Of a stretch of DNA of 64,000 nucleotides, positions 14,801 through 27,500 are shown piece after piece. The stretch's first letter is position 1; the number at the start of each line of letters is the position of its first letter. A program made the position numbers and the translations under genes. The DNA lies in NCBI RefSeq assembly GCF_910592395.1, contig NC_088318.1:3658001-3722000 (forward strand), in the 5' to 3' direction. A model generated the notes under the pieces. The model was given only the letters and a program-made list of their open reading frames with translations. It did not search any database and was not told the origin of the DNA. The DNA comes from Lineus longissimus (lineage: Eukaryota; Nemertea; Pilidiophora; Heteronemertea; Lineidae).

Positions 14801-15504
14801 GAATATTATTCTAAACATTTTAAAATGAGAAGAACCCGTCCGATCTGGCAAAGAGCTCTCTTCTCTAACAAATTAAGCCAATGTATTGAGGTATACGATA
14901 ACATTTCAAATGGCGAAACCCCTCACAGTGCGCCAGGAAAAGCTTTCCTTTCAAGATACTGCTCCCACCCACGGGTGACGGATCTTTTTTCAAGCCCTGC
15001 TTAAAATCTGAAAGTTATCTGTCTTCATCAATCACTTAAATTACGATTGAAAAATCTGAGGGTGTCAATTTCGGGGAATAATTGAAACCTTTCAAAGAAG
15101 ACTCAGGTGTTGAATGTGCATATTTGCTGTAAAAAAAACTCATATACTTAGTACCGAATACATAGACCATCAGGAGAGCTTTCGGTTAAATGGGTCAAAT
15201 AATGGGCTTTTCACTAACTACGGAAATAATACTTTAGTGAAACCTTGTTCACGCCCAGCCTCGCCCACGTGCTTGGGCTTTCAACAAGTAGCAATCGAAG
15301 CTAAATCGATAATTCCAAGGTCTTTCTGACGGAAGATAACATATGGTTTAGTGCTAATGGCGGCATTCCTATGTCACATGACGATAATTTATACCTTACT
15401 TAATTACAATTGATTCATGCCATCGCAGTCGATGGGGCATCATCAGCAGTAGTAACTGTCAGCCAAGAGTGACTTCAATCAACACACCAGTGAATCTTCT
15501 TCTG

Positions 15505-15538
<34 letters not shown>

Positions 15539-18500
15539 TACGCGTTTCACCGGCTTTCGAAACTGTGCATGTAAGGAGCAGATCACAGAAGACCGCTCTG
15601 CCAGCTCAAGGTCACAAAGGTAGTTCATTGAAAAGAACTACCATGGTGTGATGATTTGTTAGAAATGAAAGTACCACCATTATGCTTTAGATGGACATTC
15701 CTTTACAAACTCCACCACCTCTGCCACACGCGTTACAACCTCTGCCACACGCGTTACAACCTCTGCCACACGCGTTACAACCTCTGCCACACGCGTTACA
15801 ACCTCTGCCACACGCGTTACAACCTCTGCCACACGCGTTACAACCTCTGCCACACGCGTTACAACCTCTGCTACATGATCTTCCAAAGTAAATTGAGAAT
15901 TGACCAGTTATGGTCCGTTCAAAGAGAATCTTTTCTCCGAACCATCTTCTCATTATTTCAAGGATCTTTTTGTGTCATGTTCCATATGCAAGAGCAGTTA
16001 CTAGCTTTGATGGCAACACATTAACGAAGGCATCATTAGGTGTTAATGAGAAGCGAATCAGCATCCAAGCGAATATGATTGACCATGCCTGTGTTTTGCT
16101 TGTTTGATCAGAGTCTTTCAATAACGAAATACTTGGTTTAATCGATACGCTGATGAAAGGTAAACTAACGTATGGCCTTGGTGAGGTCACCGCGCACTCT
16201 TCAAATACGGCCAGGGTACACGAATAGCGTAATATACGGACTGGTCGAGTTCGATCCGGCCAATGTCGTTGCCACCTTTGCAGTCGCCTTTCTCATATAG
16301 AGAGCAATCGATAACAAGTCAGTGGCGTAACAGAAGTGACAACAAGTATGAGATATTGTCGAACAGTCGCCAACTAAGTAGAGAAAGTAACTATTAACCT
16401 TTGGTAATGTGCACATGAACAAGACCAGTTACTTGTCTTCCTGCCAAATTTTGATTGAGCCTGAGCCAACCGATGTTGATTAAAATCAAGCTGCACTGTC
16501 CGGGCATGACGAGTAGAGAAAGACGCAGGGTAAATGTAGCTACGATCTGACTGTCGAGTGAGAGATTTGGTATAAGCTTTGCGATGAAAATAAAGTGTTA
16601 TTCGACCGGCTTACCATTGCGTCTGTGTATTCTATGATTTTCTCTTCTGTTATTGTTACGTCTGGGCGAGCCTCTTTCAGCAGATGTTTGAGAAATTCCT
16701 GAAAAAAGTCAGTCGAAATTATCATTATCTAATAACTGTACTGTACATGTATAGACGCGACTTTGTCCGTACTTCGTGCGGCCGAGATTAATCCATCACG
16801 AAATTCTTAAGCAAGAGAGAAACAACAAGTGCTTTGAAGGCCCGATATCAAAGCCATAGACATATTTGATAGTTAAATTAAAAGGATGCCGTACTAATTT
16901 TGATCTGAACAGATTCGCGGACGAATTAGCTGCCGACGACGGGACACAGCCACGTTTACAGTATCAGGGTCATCAGCCTTTTCTAATATATGATTGATTT
17001 AGACATGACAGTACTCATCAACTTTCCATTTAGTTGAGTGAAAACCATAGGTCTTTGAAAGCCACCTGACAAAATCTCGGGTCGAAGGGGGAACAACTGG
17101 GGCAATCGTAATGGCAGTGGTCTGACGTCAATCTCTGAGCCAGAAAATCTGTCCGTACTATTATTGTTTAAGGCAACCTTACCTTAAGTTCATCAGCATC
17201 AATGTAACCACTATTGTCTCGGTCGAACTGCTTCCACACCTATAAACAACAAAACGAGATAAAATAAGTGTCTAAAGAATGAGGATTTCATCGCATCTCC
17301 GTATTTTTTTCGGTTCTACACGCCACTTTTGCTATTCAGCACATAGGACCATCAATAAACAGAGTCTCCGCCATCTCCGCCTCTTTGCCAGCTTGTCGAT
17401 TTCTTTCCAACTGTATCCCATCAGTCTTGAATCTGCTATTGTGTCTCGCTTCCAGGTGTCTGCGGCCATCATCTGTTTCTTTTCCCGTGTGGATTCCAAG
17501 ACAAGGTTTGCCTTGTAATGCTAGAGATGGGCTTCCACAGAGATTGGTCATCCAACTCCATTAGCCTTTTGGGATCACCTCCTCAATTTGGCCTGTGTGG
17601 CTCTCTTCCACAGTTTTTGACTTGACACATTTTGCTGCCAGTTATCTGGAGGATTCTTCGCAGTCAATAACTGACAAATGTTTGGCTCTTTTTCATCACC
17701 TTTCTTTTGACTCGCCATGCTTCTGAGCCTATAGAATAGGACTAACTTGACGTTAGAGTTGAAGATTCGGATATTACACCTTTTCCAGAAATGGGGCGCT
17801 AAGTGTCCGAAATAATGATGTCATAAGGGGAAACTAGGCCTTATGGTGGAGGTACAAAGGAGATAGTCATGGTTGACCAACACACTTGAATGCCTTTAAT
17901 GAGGACAAGGGGGAAAAAGTTAGTTCCAATGCAAGCGACCAATTTTGCGAAGCATGTATACTCCCTTGAGCTCCAAACCTTGCCAGCATTTGAAACGTTT
18001 TCAGTCCCTTGCCACCAAATGCCATTGGTGATCAGTTATAAATCCTTATAAATCTTTGGTGAAGTTATTTACCAATCGTGAGTGTGTTGATTGACAAAAT
18101 AATCTCCTGAATGTTGCCAAACTCAACCGCCCGACGTCTGCGCTACACCTTAAGGAGGCAAAGGTGTGACACGAGCGCACCACAGAGCAAAACAGACGCG
18201 ACCAGAATTCGCATTACGAAGTTATCAACGCCAAGAGGCCCAAAGCCACGACCCTTAGCCGCAAAATGATCGTTCGAAAGTGCTTCCAAGTGAAGAGGGT
18301 CGGAGGAATAGAATATTATAGTGGAATATAATATTAATAAATACATTATCGACTCGGGAGGGGGTCATACTGGACATTTAGATTGGTAGACTAAAATATG
18401 CATCTGGTGGAATGAGAATGTTTGATTCCGCGCCGGCCGGACGAACCGTGACATATTCATCACTTTCAGAGGGCTGGTAGCCATGGTACCATATGCAACA

Positions 18501-21500
18501 ATGTTTACATTTAATGTACATCTACGTGTACAGCTGCACGCACCAAGTTATGTCAGGCTCTCATGGAAACCAAAGGAACCAAGATCGCGGGCGACCGAAT
18601 GAAATCGATGAATGGCCTGGTACGTCTATCGCAACAGAGAAACTTTGGAGTCTGTAAGTGTGAAAGCAGCAATGAAATGACACCTGCCTTTTCCTAGTAG
18701 TTGACGGTCTAATCAGAGAGAAAACATGCTTGTAGTGACTCTTGCTTAATAATGCATCTTTTTGCGGTGGTGATACAGTTATTGAGACCACTACGGCTTT
18801 CTCTCGTAATCGAATAACCACAGTAGCATCATTTATTCATTCGACGTCGCCAATACTACATTGGTCAGGTGCTTGTATTACCGCTGTGTACGCCAGCGAT
18901 ACTTTTGTTCGTGTTTTCACTATGGAAATTCTCTAATGTACTAATATCATGCGAAAAATCGCCCATCCAGCGAGCATCAAACCGCGGTGTCCCCGGAGAA
19001 AGAGTCCGCGGCACAAAGACTCCACATGTTACACGACTTCCAGGGCCATTGGTTTCTATAACTATGTAACGAAATTCGCCAACGCACAATTGAACATTGT
19101 ACATTTTGCGAAAAATGTCAAGAAAACTAAGTCTGATATCAACTACGCTATACATTGTATCGTCCCACTTTACAGTTAAACCATTATACAGGCCCTGATA
19201 CATACCATCGTCTGAACCTCATGGACTTATACATGTACTCCGTATATAAATGTGGCCGGGGTAAATTTTGATGAGATACAAAAACCTTTGTGGTCAAGAT
19301 TTTGTGTGCATACTTACTTTCATGAACTCTACACTCGAATCCAGCGGATTGTCCCGACGAAACAGTAACAGGAAATTCTGCTCTGTTGGAAGAATCTGGG
19401 CAAGCTGAAAAGGAAAGGAACTCCTTTGAAGTCATTTAACTATAGAATGTTGCATTAACGAGAAAAATATTATTTGCTGATTTGTTGCATAATGATGGCA
19501 GCGTTCACTTACTTGTGCAACATTTGCCGATTGGCTCTATATAAAATGCTACTGATTAAGTCAAATTATTGATGGATTAAGTCAGATTATAAACAGCGGG
19601 GAAGTTCATAAAATTTAAAGTCATGTAGCATGACCTACTTCACCAATTTCTATTCGCTGGTCATTGTTATCGTCAAAGGCTTCAAGGAAAGCCGTCTTTA
19701 AGTCAACCAAGGCAGCGTCTGATATGGCCTAAAAATACAAAGATGACAGACAATTAGTACAGTACTGTTTCAAATGCATGTACATGTGTATAAATGAAGG
19801 CAGTGAATGAGAACAACACAGCGTTATCCTATCTTATGAGGGAGGCCAACGTAATATCAAAGCACCTGATGGAAGCAGAACCGTCTGGACTGTGACAGGG
19901 TGGACATGCAGAAGACTGCCGAGTAGATCCTACGAACAGGATTGTAAGAGAGGAGAAAGAAGAAGAAAAAGAAGAAATAAATTTATCCGTTATCCCAACA
20001 GTGGCTAGGTTTCGTAAATCTTTACAAAGAACGACGGAATACGAATTACGAACGCCTGTGCTGTCCTCAGGCCCTGTGTTAATTCATTAACGACACTCAA
20101 GAATCATCTTCTTGATAAAATACGATTAACGAGACTCACTGTTTGAACTAATACAGGCTTTTCTGTGGAGTTTCAAATACCTTGTACTGATAAAATGCAT
20201 TTCACAGGATGATTTCTCATCCTGTGCCCGTGGTGTGGAACGGTCTCCCCCAGCATGTTAAACTCTCTCCAAACATTGACACATTCAAAAGTCGGCTAAA
20301 GATTTGGTTGTTTCAGAAACACTTTGGTAGGGTAGCGCCTTGATCAGGCTTTGGAAAGGCGCTTTATAAGTAGTGTGTATTATTATTATTTACAGGACGT
20401 ACTCCGCACTTCGACGTTCGTAGCTCTTCGTAAGGCTTACATAACCTGCCTAACAGGTCTTGCCGACAGATGTAATCGAATATCCCCGCTCTAACCGATT
20501 TCAGGTTACAGCTCACTAAGTACAATGTACATAATGGATCAATCGATAAATGTCAATCAGTCAATTCATTCAGGAAATTACCAAATGACCAAAGCCAAAG
20601 GAACTGTCTCAATTTGATACACTGGTCGGTAACCAACAGAAATTATTGAACGATCATAGGGTCACGGTAAAGTCAATTAAACCGGAGATATACAATTTAT
20701 TTGACTTTTTCTGTTTTTAATCAGAGGCAACATTCACTCAGTCGGTTCAAGTGTTATTGAATTTTGATAATGTTGCTATTGAATTAAACGTTAATTCTGG
20801 GGCGGTGGGTGAACACGTATTGGATATCCACGACACGCGATGTGCCGGCTTAGTTAGCGTTAGCCGTTGGGAGGCCAGCTCTGAACTCCGGCCAGCAGCG
20901 CGGCCACTTGAAACTCGTATGGTTCTTGGTAACGATAGTATATATTGGGAGAGTGCCCGTTGTAAGACATTGGCGAGATTACAAATAAAGATTCATTTCA
21001 TATTTATTGACAGGGAAAGTGGCTGCGAGCAATATTAACGGTTTTAAAATCAATATCAATTCTGTCCTCACCAAAATGCCTGAATTTAATTTCAATACCG
21101 CCAACATTGACAAAATCAGTTCTTGGTGTGACTATAGAAGCGTTCTTCAATACAATCAACTTGAGACATTCTGGCTAGCTTGATATTTGTTGACTGAACC
21201 CTCAAGCCTAGTTCGGCGACAGGCATTTTGAGAATACTTGTCAAATTTTGCTCATTTTTGTAAGTTGCCAGCAACACTGTCGCCTCAAGCCCTCTTTGAT
21301 CATTTCGTCGTTATTGGAATGGAATTGAAGAGGTGTTCAGAAGATATTTGAAAAGTAACATACTATTAGAAACTTCATAGTTGTTTGCCAACACCTTGGC
21401 TAAGATAATATCGTAGAAGTGTATTGGCCCGAAAAGTCTGATGGTCAAAATGTGACTTCCTCATGACGAAGGAGATGAAAGAAAAATAAATAATGTCAGT

Positions 21501-24500
21501 GAGTGTAAAAAGTTTCTCCTTTTCTTTAAAATTGCACTTAGTCCTGTGTGCTATTACCATGTGTATGTATTGTTTTAAAAATGATCCATGTTCTTACTTT
21601 GAGAACCCAGCTGACAGCAGAACTTGGCCAAATTTATGTCTATATCATGATAATCAAACTGTCTTGATATCATCATGCATTGGCCGTTAACTTAGACTGG
21701 CTACTAACTATCAATCTATCATAGTTATTAGTGTTCTGGCAAACCAATATGATGAGTATTACCTTCCGAAATCATATTATATCGCGCCGGCTGATACGAG
21801 ATAGATGATGAAAACAAATTTCTCAGCCCCTTCTTGCAGGAAGTCGTATGGGCCCTTATGGATGACTTACAATGTGAATTCGACAATGTATTACATATAT
21901 ATAGCAAGCTATGACAGTCTGTATAAGGGACAAAAACCATTCCCCACATAGCGCTCTTTTGGTAATTAAATCGTGAAATGGGAATTGGCCGCCAAACCAG
22001 CTAATGGTAAATGATGAAAAACAGTTCTGCCACAAGCTGATTATCCCCAACCTGATTGCTAATTGTTTGCTTGATGTACAAGGTGGCTACTGGCAGGTGG
22101 ACGTTAGTTACTGCCCTAGGCAGCAGTCGGCATTTCTGGAATGGCGCGGCCGCTAAATTCACGGACTTAAACTGGCATTCAAGACATGATTTCAACGTTT
22201 GCCTTCACAACATCATCACAAGTTCACTGTACACCAAGAGCCTATTCCTTACCAGCACGCGGGCCCAAATACTAATTAAAGGTCATGATACAAAGGTATA
22301 TATAAGGTGTGTGACGACTCCCTTTAGAATACATTTACCTGGAAGAAAACTATTAGAAACACATCAGACATCTGACATTTACGACCAACAACCCAAGTAT
22401 TCCCTATACAATAATTCTACATATTTCCAATTGAAGAGGCTATAAGAGAAGTGATCGAGCTCTTCTATTCTAAATAATGATCAATGAAATAACATACGTG
22501 TACATGTAATTTTCAAAAACAGAAGAGTTAGATATTTCATAGTAAGGGCAAAAGGTTTGTGTTTCTAAGTATTAGCATAATACATAGAGCTTGCGCTTAT
22601 TTCTTTTGGTATTTGTAGCTGTCAACCCTTCTCAGATTTTATGCTTGCTCAGATTTTATGCTTGAAGTGAACACAGCGAAATATTGCTCTCAAATTGGTG
22701 CGTAATAATGTTTCGTAACACCTTTTTCGTGATCAACTGAGGTTTATTTGAGACTAGCTTGCGACTCGTATATGCTAGGTCATCCTCTTGAGACCTGAAA
22801 AAATGCCTAGTATGGGTCGCAACCTAGTCTCAAATATACCTCAGTTAATCATGAAAAACGTGTTACGAAACATCACAGATTACTCTTCCATCAAATATAC
22901 TTCTACGATTGTGAGAGATATACGTCATACACACGTCATACGAGCCAGAGATTCGCGCATAAAATAATCCTTAATTGCACCTTTTCCCTTGACGATGTCT
23001 CCAGTGACAGGCACGCAATAATAATTGCTGCCAACAAAAACATTACAATCCTTTTTGCAGGGTCATAAACTGAGAACGATCGCCACATAGCACGAAATTG
23101 TAGAAGAGTGCTTTTTAAGAAGAAAGGAAGGGCTACCGAGACAAGTACGCAGTGACGACTTCTCTGTCCAGTCAAAGGCACACCTTCCCCTATATCGACC
23201 ACTCAAGGCCCCAGCAGCCCAGGCGATACCAATCGTCAACGAAAAATGTACGCTTATATGGTGCACTAAAAGGTGTTTTAACCCATTTTTTAAGAGTGTA
23301 GGTTCAAAGTAATGGTAGAATATAAGTCAAGACTCTTTGGTGCCCAAATGGATTGTGAATCGCGGGTACTGATCGATAACGTCGTTGCCGAGCTAAAGCA
23401 GTGTTTATCGTAATGGATGACTTTTATTAGCTGACAAGCAAAAGGAGGAGTTTTCTACCTTTGGTCCATTTACGGCTTTGCCGTTAGAGAGGAGAACACG
23501 TCAACGGACTTGAGATCTAGACACATACATGTATCGACGTACTCAAAGTGTCACTGACCGGTTTGGAGAACTGGGATGAAGCAGCCTGGACATTAGACTT
23601 CTCCATTTGCGATTTGCACTCAGCGTTAAAACACAGGGTTTCACATCTTGATCGAGATCTTGTCGTCCTTATGATAAGTTACAGTCTATCACGAACTGCA
23701 AAAAAGCATTTTCTTGTTGGATATCCATAAGACCTGTTATGCATAAGAAAGTGGCCGAATGATGTTTTGGTAAAAACTGAGTTAACCACATAATTTTATT
23801 TGAAAATTACGTATACCCTTAATTGGGTCTTATAGTGCGCATATACATGTAATTCAAGGCTGACATGACCAGTTCGCTAGTGCGAGGCATTGCACTTGGT
23901 TCCTAATGCATTCACCATTAGCATTATTGTGGTAAGCCCATTCTTTCGCGGAAATCGAAAAATGCACCTTCTTTCACTATCATTATACATTGTACTATCG
24001 TGATAAAAATGAAACAACATTTTTCAAAGGAAAATACCATGCACTGCGGCATAGCTGATGCGAAATGCCTTAATTGACATTTGGACGGTGTTGATAAATC
24101 ACGATTACATATACTTCTAATTGATTGATGGAAAACGCGAAGAAAAGAGTGTGTTTTTTTTCCTTTTGATATCCCAAACAAAATATTACAAAGTCTATCG
24201 CAACACATGTCAGAATGATCGCGAGATTCAGATGAAACTGATTTTATCATTATCTCATTTTGACCAAAATGTCAGTTTTGCCTTAGTAGGGCGGTATGCA
24301 TATACTGTAGCGAGTTAATCTATCTCCCCTCCACCGCTCAGTGACGGAGGGTATTAAGAATATGGGCCAAGTCTAATCATTCTAAAGGGTTAAAAGCAAC
24401 ATGGGCAATCCGTTTCGTGACTGACTATTATCTCGCTCTTGGTAACTATATCCAGACGAAGACTGTCACGAACGAGTGATTGGCCGAGAATTACAAGCTC

Positions 24501-27500
24501 CAATTTCGAGCAAACGTTTCTCATAGATAAGATTACTTAGCCAGTCTCTTATCGGTCATCCATCATGGTTGGGTCTACAGGGGATATTTGTTCAACCATC
24601 TAATCATGATTCGACAATATCCAGGGTGATGTACTATATGATTAATGGACAGGTACAGTGTACACTGTAACAATACTTGGTACAGACCCTGGAAACGATA
24701 TCACAAAGTATAGATTGTAACACTACTCGGTATGTACTCTGTAACAATACTTGGTACAGACCCTGGAAACGATATCACAAAGCTCAGATGGTAACACTAC
24801 TCGGTATGTACTCTGTGACAATACTTGGTACAGACCCTGGAAACGATGTCACAAAGCTCAGATGGTAACACTACTCGGTATGTACTCTGTGACAATACTT
24901 GGTACAGACCCTGGAAACGATATCACAAAGCTCAGATGGTAACACTACTCGGTATGTACTCTGTGACAATACTTGGTACAGACCCTGGAAACGATGTCAC
25001 AAAGCTCAGATGGTAACACTACTCGGTATGTAGCCTACTCTGTAACAATACTTGGTACAGACCCTGGAAACGATATCACAAAGTATAGATTGTAACACTA
25101 CTCGGTATGTACTCTGTAACAATACTTGGTACAGACCCTGGAAACGATATCACAAAGCTCAGATGGTAACACTACTCGGTATGTACTCTGTGACAATACT
25201 TGGTACAGACCCTGGAAACGATGTCACAAAGCTCAGATGGTAACACTACTCGGTATGTACTCTGTGACAATACTTGGTACAGACCCTGGAAACGATGTCA
25301 CAAAGCTCAGATGGTAACACTACTCGGTATGTAGCCTACTCTGTAACAATACTTGGTACAGACCCTGGAAACGATATCACAAAGTATAGATTGTAACACT
25401 ACTCGGTATGTACTCTGTAACAATACTTGGTACAGACCCTGGAAACGATGTCACAAAGCTCAGATGGTAACACTACTCGGTATGTACTCTGTGACAATAC
25501 TTGGTACAGACCCTGGAAACGATGTCACAAAGCTCAGATGGTAACACTACTCGGTATGTAGCCTACTCTGTAACAATACTTGGTACAGACCCTGGAAACG
25601 ATATCACAAAGTATAGATTGTAACACTACTTGGTACGTACACTGTAACAATACTTGGGACAGACCCTTGAAACTATATCACGAAGCTTATAGATTGTAAC
25701 AAAACTCGGTACATACTCTGTATAAACAATACTTGGTACAGATCCTGGAAACTATATCACAAAGTATTCGTAAATGTTATGTCTGCATCGTTTTTGGCTC
25801 TGGTGCGCGAACAATACTGGTCCGATTTTTTTCATCAATGTAACAACAGTTGGACAGGGAGAATACTGACATTGATCCTCGAGAATGAAGCATGGATTTT
25901 ATCGCAATACTTGTTATTAGACCCTGAAGAAAACGTTTAGGTAGATACTCTATCTGCATACCAGGGTAAGAGATAGTTTTGTTCAATAGCAGTTTCCAAA
26001 GAGATAGTCACACGCTAGAAAATAAGCGCCAGGAGCCCTTCGAGCAATTTGGTATGATAGAGTCAATCGGGTGGCAAAAGAAAATTTATCGACCAAACTA
26101 ATGACAAAAATTATGGACATTACAGAAGATGCTTAGCCATTCAATTCAGAATTTCGACTGTGTAATGTAAAATCAATCGGACCATTTCTAGACTAAGCGG
26201 GCTGCATTGGTTCTGGCGTTGATTACTCAAATCCAATCTTGCCTTTTGAAACTAGTTCGCGTGTCTCCGCGAAGACGAAATATTCTTGAATTGGGCAGGA
26301 CACGGCTTTGTGTGATCATTCCGATTTGGTATTAATGAGCAATCTTTTGACTCTTTTTGCAATGGTAGTGAGAGAGATGATCCAATCATCTCACCATGGG
26401 ACTCGCTATCTGTTCAATGCCCTCAAACGGGATTCTGACACAGAACATTGAACCATGGCCAATTAGATTGATCGGGAAACACTTTCTTGTAAGAGAAAGC
26501 ACTGAGAATTCTACCATTTATAAGGCTGATGGTTAGCCCTTAACCCAGAAGCGTTTTAAACGGTTCTAACAACTGAACCACCCAAAATACCGTACTTTCA
26601 TAACAGTTTCGTGAAACCGTGTTTATTTTTACAAGAACCAAAACTCTAGAAGCATTTGATAATTTTTCGACTCGCTCCACACGGTATCTCATGTTGGGAT
26701 CTTGATTTACGTGTCATCACCTTGGGACTCGTTACTGCTGAATGCTTGAATTATTGAGCAGTGTCTCCAATAGCGGATTCCGATACGGATCATTGAACCA
26801 TGGCCAACAGATTGATCGGGAATCAAATAAAGCGCTTTCCTGCAAGGCCGGGTGTATAACAGGATTCACGTTGTCTCTTGTCATGGTTCACGTTTCACGT
26901 ATACGAAGGCTTTTGGGACATGTATATCGTTGTTTTAAACAACCGAGCTCTGGTGTGCAAGTTCATTTGAATTCATCTCCAAAACGTGACTACAAGTAAA
27001 GTTGACAAAAAGAAGGGCTTGAAATACACAGGATAATCATAACAACAAAGCATGATAATATAGTGACTCGAATAACGAGTGGAAAATATATATTCGTATA
27101 AATATCTACAGGAAAGATAAAAGAACAGATAAACAGATTCACATTAATAGTTTTATCAAAACTCAAATTACTTCGAAGAAAATGGATCTGTATTTATACA
27201 ACTGCAGCAATATCGCAACATGGCAATGAGTATCCTCCTGTGACGAGTTGGGTATTTTTCTTCAGAAAGCAGTCGGTTTTAGTTCCACATGTCTACGTAG
27301 TTCAAGCGATAACTAGCAAGTGTAAAGTGAAGACGACGTGTGACAACTGCTCAGATCCCTCTCTGAGAAAAGAAGCTTTCGGACGATAGCCCTGGCGCCA
27401 ATGTTCTATCCAAAGTCCACAACAATATCTTCACAATAACTTTCTGCGTTGTTTCGAAGTGCCCGTTTCTATTTAGTGACAGTGACGTTCAATAGACAGG

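Noticed and set aside
15656-16024. 122-aa ORF with YNLCHTR repeats and two antisense repeat ORFs
   Set aside because: A 21-bp minisatellite keeps three frames open; no domain, no splice context.
22056-22445. 129-aa plus-strand ORF
   Set aside because: No family features, no signal peptide or membrane pattern, and no convincing splice or promoter context.
24677-25544. Series of identical 63-aa ORFs; also a CRISPR-like look of regular repeats
   Set aside because: The period is 74 bp with no variable spacers, typical of a eukaryotic satellite. The ORFs arise because each unit carries the same start and stop.
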